Positions 12,137 to 23,373 are shown, counted from the stretch's first letter. The stretch is 64,000 nt of DNA from Histoplasma ohiense (GCA_017607445.1 JAEVHH010000004.1:2666001-2730000); one strand, 5' to 3'. Notes: generated from the sequence alone by a model not told the origin. A program made the numbers and translations.

Positions 12137-12168
12137 GTGCTCTTGTGCTCTTGTGCTCTTGTGCTCTT
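12137..12168. repeat. Tandem GTGCTCTT x4
   Basis: Four perfect head-to-tail copies of the 8-mer GTGCTCTT, about 530 bp upstream of the Lst4-like start codon, preceded by the related GTGCTCCG. Confidence 0.9.
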
Positions 12169-12698
12169 GTCCATGTCTGGTTGTTGACGGACGTCAAAAG
12201 TAGGTTTGAGATAGCCGTCACGTGTTGGGGTGGATGGGTCTAGATCGCTTAGCTGATGAGGCTCCGGCCAGCTCCTCATCTTCACCGCCTCTTGGCCGAG
12301 TGAGCTTACTTTTGTCCACACTATCCGCTGCCACCCGCCATTCACACACTTCGTCCCCATCGTCAATCGCGCCGCAAGTGCTCTGTCCCGCTCCGCCTCA
12401 TCGGTTGCGGCAGTCTGAAGGCGACGTGCTCGGTTCTGACCGAGTATTCAGGTCTGCGCCTTGCGCTTCCTGCCTCTGGAACCTGATCAAAACGTCATAT
12501 TTCCAAGCATCAGGTTTAGTTTTAGTTCCAACATCCTGGTCTCCCCGCACCATATCACAGCCAGCTCGTCTTATTCGGATGATGGTTTTTACAAATGGAT
12601 ATCATATGGAGGCTACCTTCCGGCTGAGATTTCTAAATCGCTCCACGTTACCTCTCGACATTTGACTTTAAACGCCGCTCGTTCTTCTGACTCCCATC

Positions 12699-15600
12699 AT
12701 GTTGGGAAGACTTCTCAACACTGCGGCATCGTCGCTCCATCCTGCTGCGTACGGCTCTCGGAATTCAACTCATCTTGAATCTGTGACTGAGGAAGAGCAT
12801 ACGTCTGGGCTCTTGTTCCCAGATTCGACTCATCTTCGACGATCGAATACTCACGCCTATCCACTCCAAACTAGTGCTTTGTCTCCGAATGCTTCAGCTG
12901 CCAACAGCTTCGACGATAGGGGTGGACTCGAGTTAGATGCAGCAAAGGATTTTAGAGTCATCGTTGCTCAGAATGCACTGGGTGATCGTGATGAACCCTG
13001 CATCCTTCTCGACACCCAAGATGCAAGCACCCCAGGCGGTATTGTCGGACTTGGCCTAAATCAAAGGCCGTCAGAACAAGAACGTAGTCATTCTCGGGAT
13101 TCGAGCCTCTCAAAACCTACGAAACGGCCTACGGCTCACAGGCCCCATGCATCAGACGTAAATCAATTTTCCGGTTCATCGAGTCTCAGAGAACTTGACT
13201 CCTCGATGTCAGGTGCTTTATTCCGTGCGAGGTATCGAAGCTCCGCATTTTTGCCCACCTCAGATGATCATAGACATTACCAAAGTCGAACGAGCGCGGA
13301 TTCAAATGAATCTGGCCTTTTGAACTGTATTTTCGGCAGCAGTGCTTTCAGCTACCGTGAATCTTCCACCAAAATGCATATCCTTCCAACGGAAACAGAA
13401 TCAGCTGGAGATGTCGAAGGATTCGGCCCTCACGGCCTCAATCGCCCCCTTACACTCCCCCGCGCCTATCCTAGTGGACCTAGTTCGAACTCATCCAGCT
13501 CATCCCAGGAAAAATTAGGTGATCTGAGGTTCACTGCGCCCGTGAAAGTTACCGTTCTTGTGACGAGAATGTTCAGTGTAAACCTTCCTGAGAGTCGCAA
13601 CTCCTCAATAGAGCCCTCGGAACAATTATCTTCCCCAAATTCTCAGCCATTTAAGGACTCGGAATTTCCATTTATGGACGCAATGAAACGGAAGAAAATA
13701 AAGGAAAAGAAGACACCCATGTATGCGGTTGCAATAACGATTAAACTGCCACTTGCCGGTCGCAGTAATGGCTCTCAATCGTCCCGGATTGGGACTACAG
13801 GACAGCCTTCCAACTTGATTTCGGCTTCCCTTGATTCGGATCATAAATTCATCAGGGGTTTTTTTGATGACAATGCTGGACTAGCAGCGACTTCAAATCT
13901 AGATGAGAGAATCGATATCTTGGTTGATCATTGGGATGTCATCACACGCACCTTGTCACACCTTGAGAAATTAGCAAGCAAAGAAATTCTTACAGCTCTG
14001 AAACGAGTTGACCACTTTTCAAGTCAACAACCGAAACCTGCTAAAGCACCTAACATGCAGCGAACAAACCAAACAATTGTGCAACTCTCTCCAAGGGCGT
14101 TAACAGGGGGGTCAAGCCTTAGATCCGAGGCTATCCGGGCCACTCAAAGGATCAGCACGGCACTTCGAATTCCTCACGTTGCAACAGGCCAAGGTCGATG
14201 GGGTGTTTGGAGAGAAGAAGCGAGGTGGATCGCAAAATTGCTAAGTGATAAGGAACATAATTTCTTCTTCCTCGTGCTAATAACTGCATTTTTGGGGAAT
14301 CATACCGAATGGCTAAGCTCCCTTGGCCCTGACTGGTACAAGCGACGATACCACCTACAGCAGAGGGCTCATCAAGATACAGAATTATCTATACCCAGTC
14401 GAACGGTTATTGTTTCAACTGATAAAATGACTGCCAGACGCTTGATATTTGTTCTGTCTGCATTTTTACCAGCGCAGCAACGATCGGACGCATATGCATC
14501 CCCTTTAAGACCTAGCACGTCAACGTCTCTACGCCATGTCTCCCAGAGCCCCCCCAGTGTACCTCTCTTGAGGCAGGAATCTCTTCGGCGCACAATAAAT
14601 AGACGAACTCGAGCTCGCCAACTTCACGATGATGAGATCGACAGGCATCGACGCTCACCAAGCGCTTCCTCGACCGAAGCCGGAATTGTGCCATCTGATG
14701 ACACTGATTTCGTCAAAGTTGTTTCTGACCATTACAAATTCCAGAGAGACTCCGACGTTCGATCAATAAGGACAGCCAGTCTACCCATACCGTCCAACAT
14801 TGCCAGCTCCAGAAAGAGCGCCGCTGCTACTATTGCTGCTGCTTCCCCTGGCACAGCGACCCCAGTTCCACACTTTGCATCGCAACGAGATAAACGTGGT
14901 GCTGGTGGGGGGAGGCGTTTAGCTTCAGATATTAATGGAAGCGCAGCCTCAGCCAATCTGATCCAGAACCTCCGTAGAAGTGAAAGCTCCACCCTCGGCT
15001 CAGAAAGGGGTGAATACCAACCATCTAGTAGGTGGGGTGGCTTACTTTCGGGGTTTTGGGGTTCCCGCGAACCCACTGCTGCTTCAAGCGGCGGTCATTC
15101 ACAGCCAGTAGGCAGCCTAAAAGGCAAAGCCCAATCCTCCGACCCTGATAAAATCCAAGACACGATGGAAGCAATAAACGATGAGACTGGGAAAGCGGCT
15201 GCCCAGGATACTGCCAAAACATCCGATAATATATCGATTCCAACATTTCCTCCACCTGGTCAGGCTTTAGCTGAATCTGCTGACTCCAGAGAAGCGAGAA
15301 CAAAACCAGATGTACAAACACCCAATTCTCCCATGAAGCTCTCTGTTGGATTGCATGATGGAGTGATCGACGTTGAGGTACCTTTACCTGGTTTTATCTC
15401 TCTCTCTTCATCAGGAGACTCAACCTTAGCTTCACCCAAAAAGACCCGTACCTCAATGACAAGTCTTGATGGCATTGGCTCCGTTCATAGTTCGGGTTCT
15501 GGATTCCATCTCTCGAATAATAGGGACTACGATGGAGTACATGTCAATGTCGCAGGTTGGCTAAAGCACTACCATGAAGATTTCCTTCTTCAAGCTGTCC

Positions 15601-16391
15601 ACCCGTATAGCACATTGGAAGCAGATATCAAACGCGCGATGTCTGCTGAACCTACTCCGCCTCATATTCTCTTACCATTCCTTTCTGACTTTGACAGAAC
15701 TGTCCATGAGAAATGGGTTGATGTGTGCACCACACTCATCGCGGATACGAAAACCTTTACTGTGAAGAAAGTGTCTTTGCGGCGCAGAATCACCAGCAAC
15801 ACATCTCGAACAGCTTCTCAGTCTCAAGATAATTCTCGCCAACCTTCAATCTACGAAGCTCCTGAAACAACGTCTTCCATTTCACAATTTCCAAATTTCT
15901 TCTCTGGGTCGACCAAGACACCTACATCTCCACGGTCACCGCAATTAGATCCATTTGATGTGGAAGAGATGTTTATTGAAGAACCAGTTATGGACCTTGA
16001 CCCAACCCTGGTTGATGCCGTTGAGAAAGTTTTAGCCCAGAGTGGGCAATCATCTATTGTTCATTCTAGGGCACCGTCGCCAAACAGGAATCGTAAGGAT
16101 AAGCCGACGAGCAACCAAGAGCCAGATAAACAATCTTCCAATCCACAGGCAGAGCCTGTCTCATCCATCGAGGTCCCGCGGAATAAATGTCGACGTATAG
16201 TCCTAGGTGCTCTTGAGGAAGTTGTCCGCAGTGTAACAGCAGAACGTTGCCAGGAAGAACAGGTCCTTGCGACTGGCGATTCACCGAAAATAATTTCCGC
16301 CCGCCGTGGAAAAGGTTCAGGCGCAGTTGCCGATAACACCTTGAGAGAAGGGATAAGAAAATGGCTCACCGATATCGAAGAAGCTTGCTAA
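12699..16391 (+). CDS. lst4: Lst4 / folliculin-interacting-protein-like protein
   Basis: A single-exon frame of 1230 residues. Lst4 with Lst7 (FNIP with folliculin in animals) forms a GTPase-activating complex for the Rag GTPase Gtr2 at the vacuole and promotes TORC1 activity after amino-acid refeeding. Sequence support: N-terminal FNIP/longin-like segments (KDFRVIVAQNALGDR, about residues 83-97; GALFRARYRSSAF, about 170); a core beginning DLRFTAPVKVTVLVTRMFSVN (about 275); then MYAVAITIKLPLA (about 341), RIDILVDHWDVITRTLSHLEKL and RWGVWREEARWIAKLLSDKEHNFF (about 500-530). These follow the order of fungal FNIP_N proteins. The rest is Ser-rich linker with a second ordered block near 950-1020 (WLKHYHEDFLLQAVHP) and a final helix-rich end. 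The start ATG opens MLGRLLNTAASS, without an upstream in-frame extension. The downstream neighbour, converging at 1.56 kb, is Iml1 of the antagonistic complex. Confidence 0.85.
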   Translation: MLGRLLNTAASSLHPAAYGSRNSTHLESVTEEEHTSGLLFPDSTHLRRSNTHAYPLQTSALSPNASAANSFDDRGGLELDAAKDFRVIVAQNALGDRDEPCILLDTQDASTPGGIVGLGLNQRPSEQERSHSRDSSLSKPTKRPTAHRPHASDVNQFSGSSSLRELDSSMSGALFRARYRSSAFLPTSDDHRHYQSRTSADSNESGLLNCIFGSSAFSYRESSTKMHILPTETESAGDVEGFGPHGLNRPLTLPRAYPSGPSSNSSSSSQEKLGDLRFTAPVKVTVLVTRMFSVNLPESRNSSIEPSEQLSSPNSQPFKDSEFPFMDAMKRKKIKEKKTPMYAVAITIKLPLAGRSNGSQSSRIGTTGQPSNLISASLDSDHKFIRGFFDDNAGLAATSNLDERIDILVDHWDVITRTLSHLEKLASKEILTALKRVDHFSSQQPKPAKAPNMQRTNQTIVQLSPRALTGGSSLRSEAIRATQRISTALRIPHVATGQGRWGVWREEARWIAKLLSDKEHNFFFLVLITAFLGNHTEWLSSLGPDWYKRRYHLQQRAHQDTELSIPSRTVIVSTDKMTARRLIFVLSAFLPAQQRSDAYASPLRPSTSTSLRHVSQSPPSVPLLRQESLRRTINRRTRARQLHDDEIDRHRRSPSASSTEAGIVPSDDTDFVKVVSDHYKFQRDSDVRSIRTASLPIPSNIASSRKSAAATIAAASPGTATPVPHFASQRDKRGAGGGRRLASDINGSAASANLIQNLRRSESSTLGSERGEYQPSSRWGGLLSGFWGSREPTAASSGGHSQPVGSLKGKAQSSDPDKIQDTMEAINDETGKAAAQDTAKTSDNISIPTFPPPGQALAESADSREARTKPDVQTPNSPMKLSVGLHDGVIDVEVPLPGFISLSSSGDSTLASPKKTRTSMTSLDGIGSVHSSGSGFHLSNNRDYDGVHVNVAGWLKHYHEDFLLQAVHPYSTLEADIKRAMSAEPTPPHILLPFLSDFDRTVHEKWVDVCTTLIADTKTFTVKKVSLRRRITSNTSRTASQSQDNSRQPSIYEAPETTSSISQFPNFFSGSTKTPTSPRSPQLDPFDVEEMFIEEPVMDLDPTLVDAVEKVLAQSGQSSIVHSRAPSPNRNRKDKPTSNQEPDKQSSNPQAEPVSSIEVPRNKCRRIVLGALEEVVRSVTAERCQEEQVLATGDSPKIISARRGKGSGAVADNTLREGIRKWLTDIEEAC

Positions 16392-17949
16392 CATTTTCCG
16401 CCTCATACCATTTAATCTCAACTTCTCCTTTTGTCCGTTTCGTAACATCACAGCAAATACTCTCTCCAGTTCGGGCTTGTCTGTCTCAAATTTATCCGGT
16501 ATCGGAAATATTCTCTCTCGCTTCAACCATTCACCCGTTCACCATTGGTTGTAAATATTTCTACTTTTTAATACTTTTGGTGTGGTTGTTTCCCACAACA
16601 ACAACATCAACAACAACAACAACACATGAGCCGGGGGGCGCCCTGAGACCTCAAGTTTTGGTTTAATTTTCTTCAAAACATTATCCCCGAGCATATGATA
16701 CCCTACCCTTTCATCCTGTGTTTATTCTGTATTGGTGGCACACATCCCAGCCCCTACTAATTTTCAGCTTGATGCAAATTCTTGTTAATTCTTTTCCAGA
16801 AGTCCATCTCTGTGGAGCTTACGTGATTTTATAGTCGCTCTATTTTAATATTTTTTAACTCATCGCTATCTCTGTATTGGCATGTTCCACATTCAACTTT
16901 CTGTATGCTTGTTTTCTCTCGGGCCATACATTTCGTTCCAATCTTCTTCGCTGCATTTATCATCTATTCACTGAATTTACATAAGGCTTCACTTTGAAAT
17001 TTGAAATTTTCATGTTCTGATTGATTCCCTATTTTAATTTTTAATATGCGCGCAACTCTGATTCCCGTGGTTTGTTAAGTGGCCCAAACCCAATACGATA
17101 TTATAGCCTTTAGAGGAAGACAGGCATATGATATCCCGGAACTGCCTAAACCTGGGTATTGGGGTTTTACTTCCTATTACATCATATACGGATTTTGCGC
17201 CGCATTATTAATAAGTTTGCGCCCATGCGCGAGGAAAGCTCAAGAGTCCTAATCATCGTTTTACTCATACGTTTCGTATTTTCGCCATCTATTTGGCGGG
17301 TCATGAAAGCGCCTTTGAAGGGGACACTCTCTGTTTCAAAGTGAAGGGAAAGTCGTTCAGAGTAGCCCCTGTCCTTCCACATACATCCATCATTTCTTCT
17401 CTGAATTTAATGGCATTCAGCCGTTAATGGGTGCTATATGAATTCCGTTTCCTTGAGTACGGATATGTAGATTGTAAGTTGGTTCGAGGTCGGGCAGGTT
17501 TACGTGCTGTGGGACACTGTTGTCAATTATATTTTCACATGCGCGCTATTCATATTATGTAAGTATATATCATCAGATTTCATACTCGTTCGTAGTTTCA
17601 TGGCTATCATATTGAACGGCATAACATCTCGATAGCTGTCAATGGGACATCGAGCAAATTTTCAAATGAGTCTAATCATACACAAAAGCAATCCCTAACA
17701 CAGTGGATGGAAAACAAGAATCAGATATAACCACAGCTCAATTTTGGGAATGTTAGCAACGAATTTGGTCCGCAATGCCAGTAGACGATTTATCATCCAA
17801 AAAAAGCTGCGAAAGTCAGCGAGATAGACAAGAGAGCTAGAATCACTGGGTGAATAAGAATGAAATTCACACAAATTGGGATATATTGCAATTATGGAAC
17901 TTTAGATAAAGGCAGAAAGAACAAAGTTAACTTGGAGGACCTATTCATC
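16392..17949. other. Convergent intergenic region between the Lst4-like gene and Iml1
   Basis: AT-rich 3' sequence for two converging genes, with a (CAA)n-type stretch at about 16595-16624. No gene seen. Confidence 0.6.
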
Positions 17950-20900
17950 TTAGAGGGGGGGGGACATGATTGCCTTAGTTTTAGGGCTAACAGAACCGTG
18001 CATCCTCACATCCATAGTCCCCGCGTCCGTCTCTGGTGCTTCCATAATTGGCGGCGGAGAAACATGCCGCCCAACAAGGCTAGCTGGTAACTCCAAAGTC
18101 GGGATGGACGCATCCATGGTAGATGGCACACTCGGACTGACTTTGGAAGAAGTGGGTTTCAAATGAACCGCTGCCTCCTCGAAGAATTTCTCTAGCTGTT
18201 CCACATCACTACAGAATGCTTTGAGCTCCTCTCCGATCTCCCTGGTAATTCGGTAGGAAGAAGGAAGCTCGGTTTGGGGAACGTGTCCGGGTGAGTTATC
18301 AAGTGATGCGCGGACAATTGGCGACAAGTGAGGGGAGCCAGCGCGGTCCAAGGCATCGTATGTTGCGGCGCGGGGACGGTAAAATTCACTTCTGTCAAGT
18401 CGGTTAGATTCTTTGACGGAGGGCCCGCGTGCGCTGTAGAGTCGGTTCGCGAGCAAAAGGAAGCAGCCGTCATCTGAGATCTGAGCAAGGACGGCACCAG
18501 TCCGGTGGACATACTGCGGAAATCGATAATCCAGTCGACCCCAGGAATACGATACGTCAACATCTGGAGGGAATGCATCAGTAGCTTCAAAATCGAGGAC
18601 GAAGTCGAATTTTTTCAGGATTGCCTTGTGATAGAACTGGCGGTCGGAAACGCCTTGAGATGCGAAAGAAGTAGCGCTATAAATGGTGGGGGTTGGGCTT
18701 TCTGGGGGGTCAATCGCTAGCTTCACAGGATATGGACGCCTGAAAACTTGGGTTTCGACGATGGATGAAGCTTCAGATATTGGTAATTCGACCAATTTGA
18801 GACCGAATTTTTCTGCGGTTGCGGCCCACGATACAATTGCATCTTCCACAAGCTTCGGAGTTGCGTTCATCCAACTGAGCTTGATGTGGAAGCAATTGTC
18901 CGGATTATGCAACCGGTCGTAATGAAGCTCGATTATTTCGGGACGATTTGAACGCTTGCGAGTATCGACATCGATTTTCATAGACTTCGACAGGCATACA
19001 GAGGCTTTTGTTCTGGGAGATTTCCCCGGGGTAGGTGTGTTCGCCCTGCTGTCAGGATCTGCAGTTCCATTTATTGTTTTTGCCTGCGCAGACTGAGAGA
19101 CGTCTTTCACACCTTCATTGACGGGAGTATTAGGAATCGATTTTCGAGTTTGGAACCAGCCGCTTCGAGATTCCGGCCGAGCCACGCGATATTCATCAGT
19201 GATCTGATAAAAATAATTGCCGTCCCTGAAATTATGCCTTCGCTGGACATGGCAAATAAGCCCATGCTTCATCAGCTCGTTGCCAAACTCAACAGCCTCT
19301 TCGCGGGTATCGATATCGCGGAAATTTTGGAGCATCCAAGTAGTGAGCTCTACTCCAACAAAGCAGTTATAATGAAGACGCCAATGCCATCTCCTATCCA
19401 TCATTCTGACACCCTTTTCACCTTGTATAGCCTGCGCCAAAGCAATAAGACTAATGTTGGATCTTTGAAGTAATTCAGACTCTGGAAGCAGTTGTAGAGA
19501 AGGGTTATCAAGACCTGGATCATCGAGTAAAAGTCTATCAAGTTCCGCAGCGACGACCTCAGATGGATTACTGGTTTGATATATAATATCCAATGGATTT
19601 TGATCTTTTTTATGAGTCGGTGCCTGGAGCCGCTTTTCCTCTGGGGGATCGTATCGATACCGTTGCCATATTTGAGTGAGTTGAGTGATACCAAGAAGAT
19701 GTATTTCCTCCTCGTTATCCTCTTTATATGACTGCATTGGGCGCCTTGCATTTGCCAGTATCTGAACCGGTATCAGGACGAAACGAGTGCGCCAGAAACG
19801 AAGTTGTTCCGAGAAATTGACTAAGTGGTCCCGATAGCCTGCCAAAAATGCGTCCGCATAGTTCCAGTTATAGTCTTCCCGAGGCATTTGCAAATTTATA
19901 GTATGTTTGCAATAATTTGCGCTCAATATTGTTTTAACCACAGGAGTGTAGTTGAGCGCGAAAGCCTTGGCGTCAGAAAAGAGGTCTGTCACCGTTTTAC
20001 GCGTGAATTTTGTAACCTCTATCTCCCCTCCAGCAACACAGACCAATTTGTGAATGATGTTGCCCATAGACATAAAGATGGTCATCCCATCCTTGGATAA
20101 TGAGCGGGTGTTGAATATATTTAGCGACCCTAGCGAATGCTGGCTCGATGTTGCATCAGCTAACCTCCCAACGACTATTTGGAAACCATGGGCAAGGCGT
20201 AATGCCACCATTTCACGTAGAAGTGCTTCTCGAGTCCTAGGAGTTTCTGCCACATCAGACTCGTCATTTTGGTAGACTCTATACGGGGTTTGATAATACT
20301 GAGATGCGAGCTCTTCACTTGTTGGAAATTCCTCTGTTGTTAGTGGGAGACTTGCTGGCGACTTCAAGCTTTTCCACTTTACAGATGCAGTGCTTGGCAT
20401 TCGGGGATATACATGTTGCCAGCGACCGAACCAACTGGATCGTGTGGATCTACGCTTAGACGGTTTGCACGGGTTGACAGGTAAAATCCATGGAGACAGC
20501 ACCTTCGTCGGAGAAAAATCCATAGTCGGTTCATCCTGACTCGCAGTAAAAGCTAAATCAAATCTGCGACCCGTTCGGGTCATTGGGAAAGGTCCGTGGA
20601 TTTCTTCACCTGCTCTTCGATCGAAATGTACTTCGGTTGATGTAGTCGAAAATGAACTATCAATATCTTTTGGGTCCATATTATGCTCATCCTTTGCTTT
20701 CTTGTTCGCGATTCGGATTGAAATGGGTTTCGATGGAGTAGCGTTTGCGTTATCACTAGAAGGGGTAAGGCTTAGCTGAGGAGGATCTGGGGATTTGAAG
20801 GTAGGGTTGGAAACGGCATCCGATATAGGAGAATTCATGCTGAAATTTGGAGGCAGCTCCCCAACTTTAGCTGGTTTCTTATTTGTGGTCGACAGACCCT

Positions 20901-23373
20901 TCGCGTGTTCGTTATTTATTTCCGTACTTGCAGTCGCTCTAGGTGGTGTTGGGCCTAGCCCACGTAAGGCAAAACTAATCGACCTAGAAATTCGTGGCTT
21001 GGTCGGCTTTGATGCTTTCTTCATGCTTGATTTTTTGAATGGCACCCGTTCATGTGGGTATGCCTTCTGATAATGTGACCTTCCATCGTCTGATCGCTGG
21101 TGGTTATTATTTGGGCTCGTTGAATAATTGCCGGAATGCGTCACTGAACTGGTCGAGAAGCGAATTGATTGTTGCTCATAAAACCGAGTTCCCGGTGTGT
21201 CAAAATCGACGCGCTTAGCCTTTGAAGGTCTTCGTGTCATTCGCTCTTTCGGTGATGTGTGGAAGATAACATGATCATATGAATCCATCCACTCTAACAT
21301 TTTCCGCTGTGTGGAGGGAATCGACAGAATATTCCTTCTCGAATCCTTGAAAGTTGACATTAAGGACCCAGCTCCAGTCTCTGTCAACGGAGGTTTATAC
21401 GGAGACCCATGCGGAGATGGATATAAATCAGAAAACTTTTGAAGGCGGATGTCAGCTGAAGACAGATAAGGTACACAGATATTTGATTGCTCGCTTTCCA
21501 TGACACCCATCATTTGAATCTCATACATCCTAACCCTTGGTATAAATGTATTTACTTGTTTTTTCGTGGTGGCTGGGAGAGTGGATTTTGTGATTTTATT
21601 CACAGCTGTTCGTCTGTCGCGATAAATTTTTGGGTTCCAATAGGAAATGTCAATCCATTGCGGGATCCCGTAGCGCCAATTGTCAGCAACAGTGGCAACT
21701 TGCGACGAAGGTCCGAGCGTTGCGTTAGATGATCGAGGACGGGAAACTTTACTAGAAAAACTGCCACCAGATAAATGAGAATCGGAAGGAGACGGACGGA
21801 GGATGGAATCCTTGGAGATGGAACTGCCTGGTCTCGACGTAGGTTCACTCGGGAGACGATACTTAAATAGAGGAACTGAATGCAGTGGCATGGGACTCAA
21901 ACATATTAGGTCAATCCCAATGGTACGACTAGTGAGGACTTCTGAAGTCAACGCTAGTGCTTCATAGGAGACTTCAAATACGCCCGTTCCAGGAGATATC
22001 ACAACAATTGACGTGCCTGTCCGTATAAGGTCACGGCCGATATGCTCAAATGCCAGGTAAGATGACGCAATATTTATCGCTTCCAATATATTACCACGCA
22101 GAGCAGAAGTCGGCCTTCCAGATATAGTTGGAGGGTGCTTTGGATCTTCCGGGAGCGAGTCTTCCGCCGATGTCTGTGAGTCCGGGAAGTGTGACGGAGG
22201 GATAGACACGTCCCGCAGGAAGATCCTGAATTCCTTTTTTAATTCATCTAAAATTGTCGTCCACTTGCCACTTGGCATATCATTGACCACAACGCGGTAG
22301 AAATCTTGGCTCTCAGGTCGGGAATCATGGGTTGTCCGATGTAGGTTGTTGTTGTTTAAGAAAGAAGAGCCGGGATTATCCACCGCTAAGAGATCATACT
22401 GGACTCTAGTAAATAACACAATGGATACCAGATGGTGGGCATCGATGGCAGCCCAACGCTTAAAGAGTTCGGGGAGAAGGCTATTGATGACCCGGCTAAA
22501 GAGAATGTCGCCAGTGCCTTCGGAATCGAAATCCCACATCTCTTTCGACATTTGAATGAAAAGGACATACCGAGCAGATTCACTCCGAAAGATTGGTATC
22601 GTCCGCGGGGAAAAGTAGCCTGAAAGTGCTTTTTTGCCGTCGATGTATATGGATTTGACGGTTGCTTTGATGGCCCCCATGAATGTGATCTTCTGTCCCT
22701 TATAGACAGGCTTATCTGCGAGTTCTGATATGGCTAACCTCCACATATCGGATCGGACCAGAAACTGGTCTCGAAAAGTGAGTTCCACGTGAGAAGCAGT
22801 AGATTTTTGCCGATTCTTGAGAGATATCAGAGCTTGGGAGTGGTTTTTGAACCCGAATATATTGGCTATATTGCTTGTGATCGAAATTTGCAGGTTTGGG
22901 TGTCTGGCTTTAATATCTGCAGCTAAAGGCTTGACCAGAAATAGATACCGCCCATAGGTCGAGGAGGATTGAGACTTGTGGCCACCAACGCGTTTTGCAG
23001 CAGAATTGGAGCTTTGGTCGGAATCGCCAGCATCTCGTAGCGTTCTCCCACTCGGATCAAGTCTGTTGGAAGACCCATGGAGCTCCCCTTGGGAGAAACG
23101 GGGAGTGGAAAGCTCAACTAGGTCTCCCACCTTTAGCCCTATATCACCAAAGGCGCTAATATTAAATAGCACATCTTCTCTGGAGAAGTTATCATCATGG
23201 ACCCAGAGAGAGCAAGGGCGACTGTTGGGTCCTGCCGGTGATTCAGGGGCACTTGTCTTCGAGATTCCATCTGCATGGTCTTCATCCAAATTGGTCGCCT
23301 CTGCGGCTGTTCCCATACTTGGGATGCTAACTTGCCTCAGATGCGAACCCTTGACAGGCCCATGTGGGAGCAT
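17950..23373 (-). CDS. iml1: Iml1 / DEPDC5, GAP subunit of the SEACIT (GATOR1) complex
   Basis: A single-exon frame of 1807 residues. Iml1 with Npr2 and Npr3 stimulates GTP hydrolysis by the Rag GTPase Gtr1 at the vacuolar membrane, switching TORC1 off on nitrogen or amino-acid limitation. Sequence support: N-terminal domain with SLWVHDDNFSREDVLFN and KVGDLVELSTP (about residues 57-90); the conserved Iml1 block with KGQKITFMGAIKATVKSIYI, ARYVLFIQMSKEMWDFD and GDILFSRVINSLLPELF (about 225-310); IGIDLICLSPMPLHSVPLFKYR (about 487-508); Ser-rich linker; a large middle domain; a DEP domain (about 1310-1395, with GVELTTWMLQNFRDIDTREE and GNYFYQITDEYR); and a C-terminal domain around FVLDFEATDAFPPDVDVSYSW. 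Length fits fungal Iml1. The first Met is used. The 5' end is divergent from the Ca2+/H+ exchanger gene (1.5 kb). Confidence 0.95.
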   Translation of the reverse strand: MLPHGPVKGSHLRQVSIPSMGTAAEATNLDEDHADGISKTSAPESPAGPNSRPCSLWVHDDNFSREDVLFNISAFGDIGLKVGDLVELSTPRFSQGELHGSSNRLDPSGRTLRDAGDSDQSSNSAAKRVGGHKSQSSSTYGRYLFLVKPLAADIKARHPNLQISITSNIANIFGFKNHSQALISLKNRQKSTASHVELTFRDQFLVRSDMWRLAISELADKPVYKGQKITFMGAIKATVKSIYIDGKKALSGYFSPRTIPIFRSESARYVLFIQMSKEMWDFDSEGTGDILFSRVINSLLPELFKRWAAIDAHHLVSIVLFTRVQYDLLAVDNPGSSFLNNNNLHRTTHDSRPESQDFYRVVVNDMPSGKWTTILDELKKEFRIFLRDVSIPPSHFPDSQTSAEDSLPEDPKHPPTISGRPTSALRGNILEAINIASSYLAFEHIGRDLIRTGTSIVVISPGTGVFEVSYEALALTSEVLTSRTIGIDLICLSPMPLHSVPLFKYRLPSEPTSRPGSSISKDSILRPSPSDSHLSGGSFSSKVSRPRSSNATLGPSSQVATVADNWRYGIPQWIDISYWNPKIYRDRRTAVNKITKSTLPATTKKQVNTFIPRVRMYEIQMMGVMESEQSNICVPYLSSADIRLQKFSDLYPSPHGSPYKPPLTETGAGSLMSTFKDSRRNILSIPSTQRKMLEWMDSYDHVIFHTSPKERMTRRPSKAKRVDFDTPGTRFYEQQSIRFSTSSVTHSGNYSTSPNNNHQRSDDGRSHYQKAYPHERVPFKKSSMKKASKPTKPRISRSISFALRGLGPTPPRATASTEINNEHAKGLSTTNKKPAKVGELPPNFSMNSPISDAVSNPTFKSPDPPQLSLTPSSDNANATPSKPISIRIANKKAKDEHNMDPKDIDSSFSTTSTEVHFDRRAGEEIHGPFPMTRTGRRFDLAFTASQDEPTMDFSPTKVLSPWILPVNPCKPSKRRSTRSSWFGRWQHVYPRMPSTASVKWKSLKSPASLPLTTEEFPTSEELASQYYQTPYRVYQNDESDVAETPRTREALLREMVALRLAHGFQIVVGRLADATSSQHSLGSLNIFNTRSLSKDGMTIFMSMGNIIHKLVCVAGGEIEVTKFTRKTVTDLFSDAKAFALNYTPVVKTILSANYCKHTINLQMPREDYNWNYADAFLAGYRDHLVNFSEQLRFWRTRFVLIPVQILANARRPMQSYKEDNEEEIHLLGITQLTQIWQRYRYDPPEEKRLQAPTHKKDQNPLDIIYQTSNPSEVVAAELDRLLLDDPGLDNPSLQLLPESELLQRSNISLIALAQAIQGEKGVRMMDRRWHWRLHYNCFVGVELTTWMLQNFRDIDTREEAVEFGNELMKHGLICHVQRRHNFRDGNYFYQITDEYRVARPESRSGWFQTRKSIPNTPVNEGVKDVSQSAQAKTINGTADPDSRANTPTPGKSPRTKASVCLSKSMKIDVDTRKRSNRPEIIELHYDRLHNPDNCFHIKLSWMNATPKLVEDAIVSWAATAEKFGLKLVELPISEASSIVETQVFRRPYPVKLAIDPPESPTPTIYSATSFASQGVSDRQFYHKAILKKFDFVLDFEATDAFPPDVDVSYSWGRLDYRFPQYVHRTGAVLAQISDDGCFLLLANRLYSARGPSVKESNRLDRSEFYRPRAATYDALDRAGSPHLSPIVRASLDNSPGHVPQTELPSSYRITREIGEELKAFCSDVEQLEKFFEEAAVHLKPTSSKVSPSVPSTMDASIPTLELPASLVGRHVSPPPIMEAPETDAGTMDVRMHGSVSPKTKAIMSPPL

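Larger units (their letters stand above)
10811..12698. other. Intergenic region and upstream region of the Lst4-like gene
   Basis: No gene recognised. It includes a 35-nt A homopolymer (11780-11814) and four tandem GTGCTCTT units (12137-12168). The last 450 bp before 12699 are pyrimidine-rich with several short ATG-initiated frames, consistent with a 5' untranslated leader. Confidence 0.5.
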
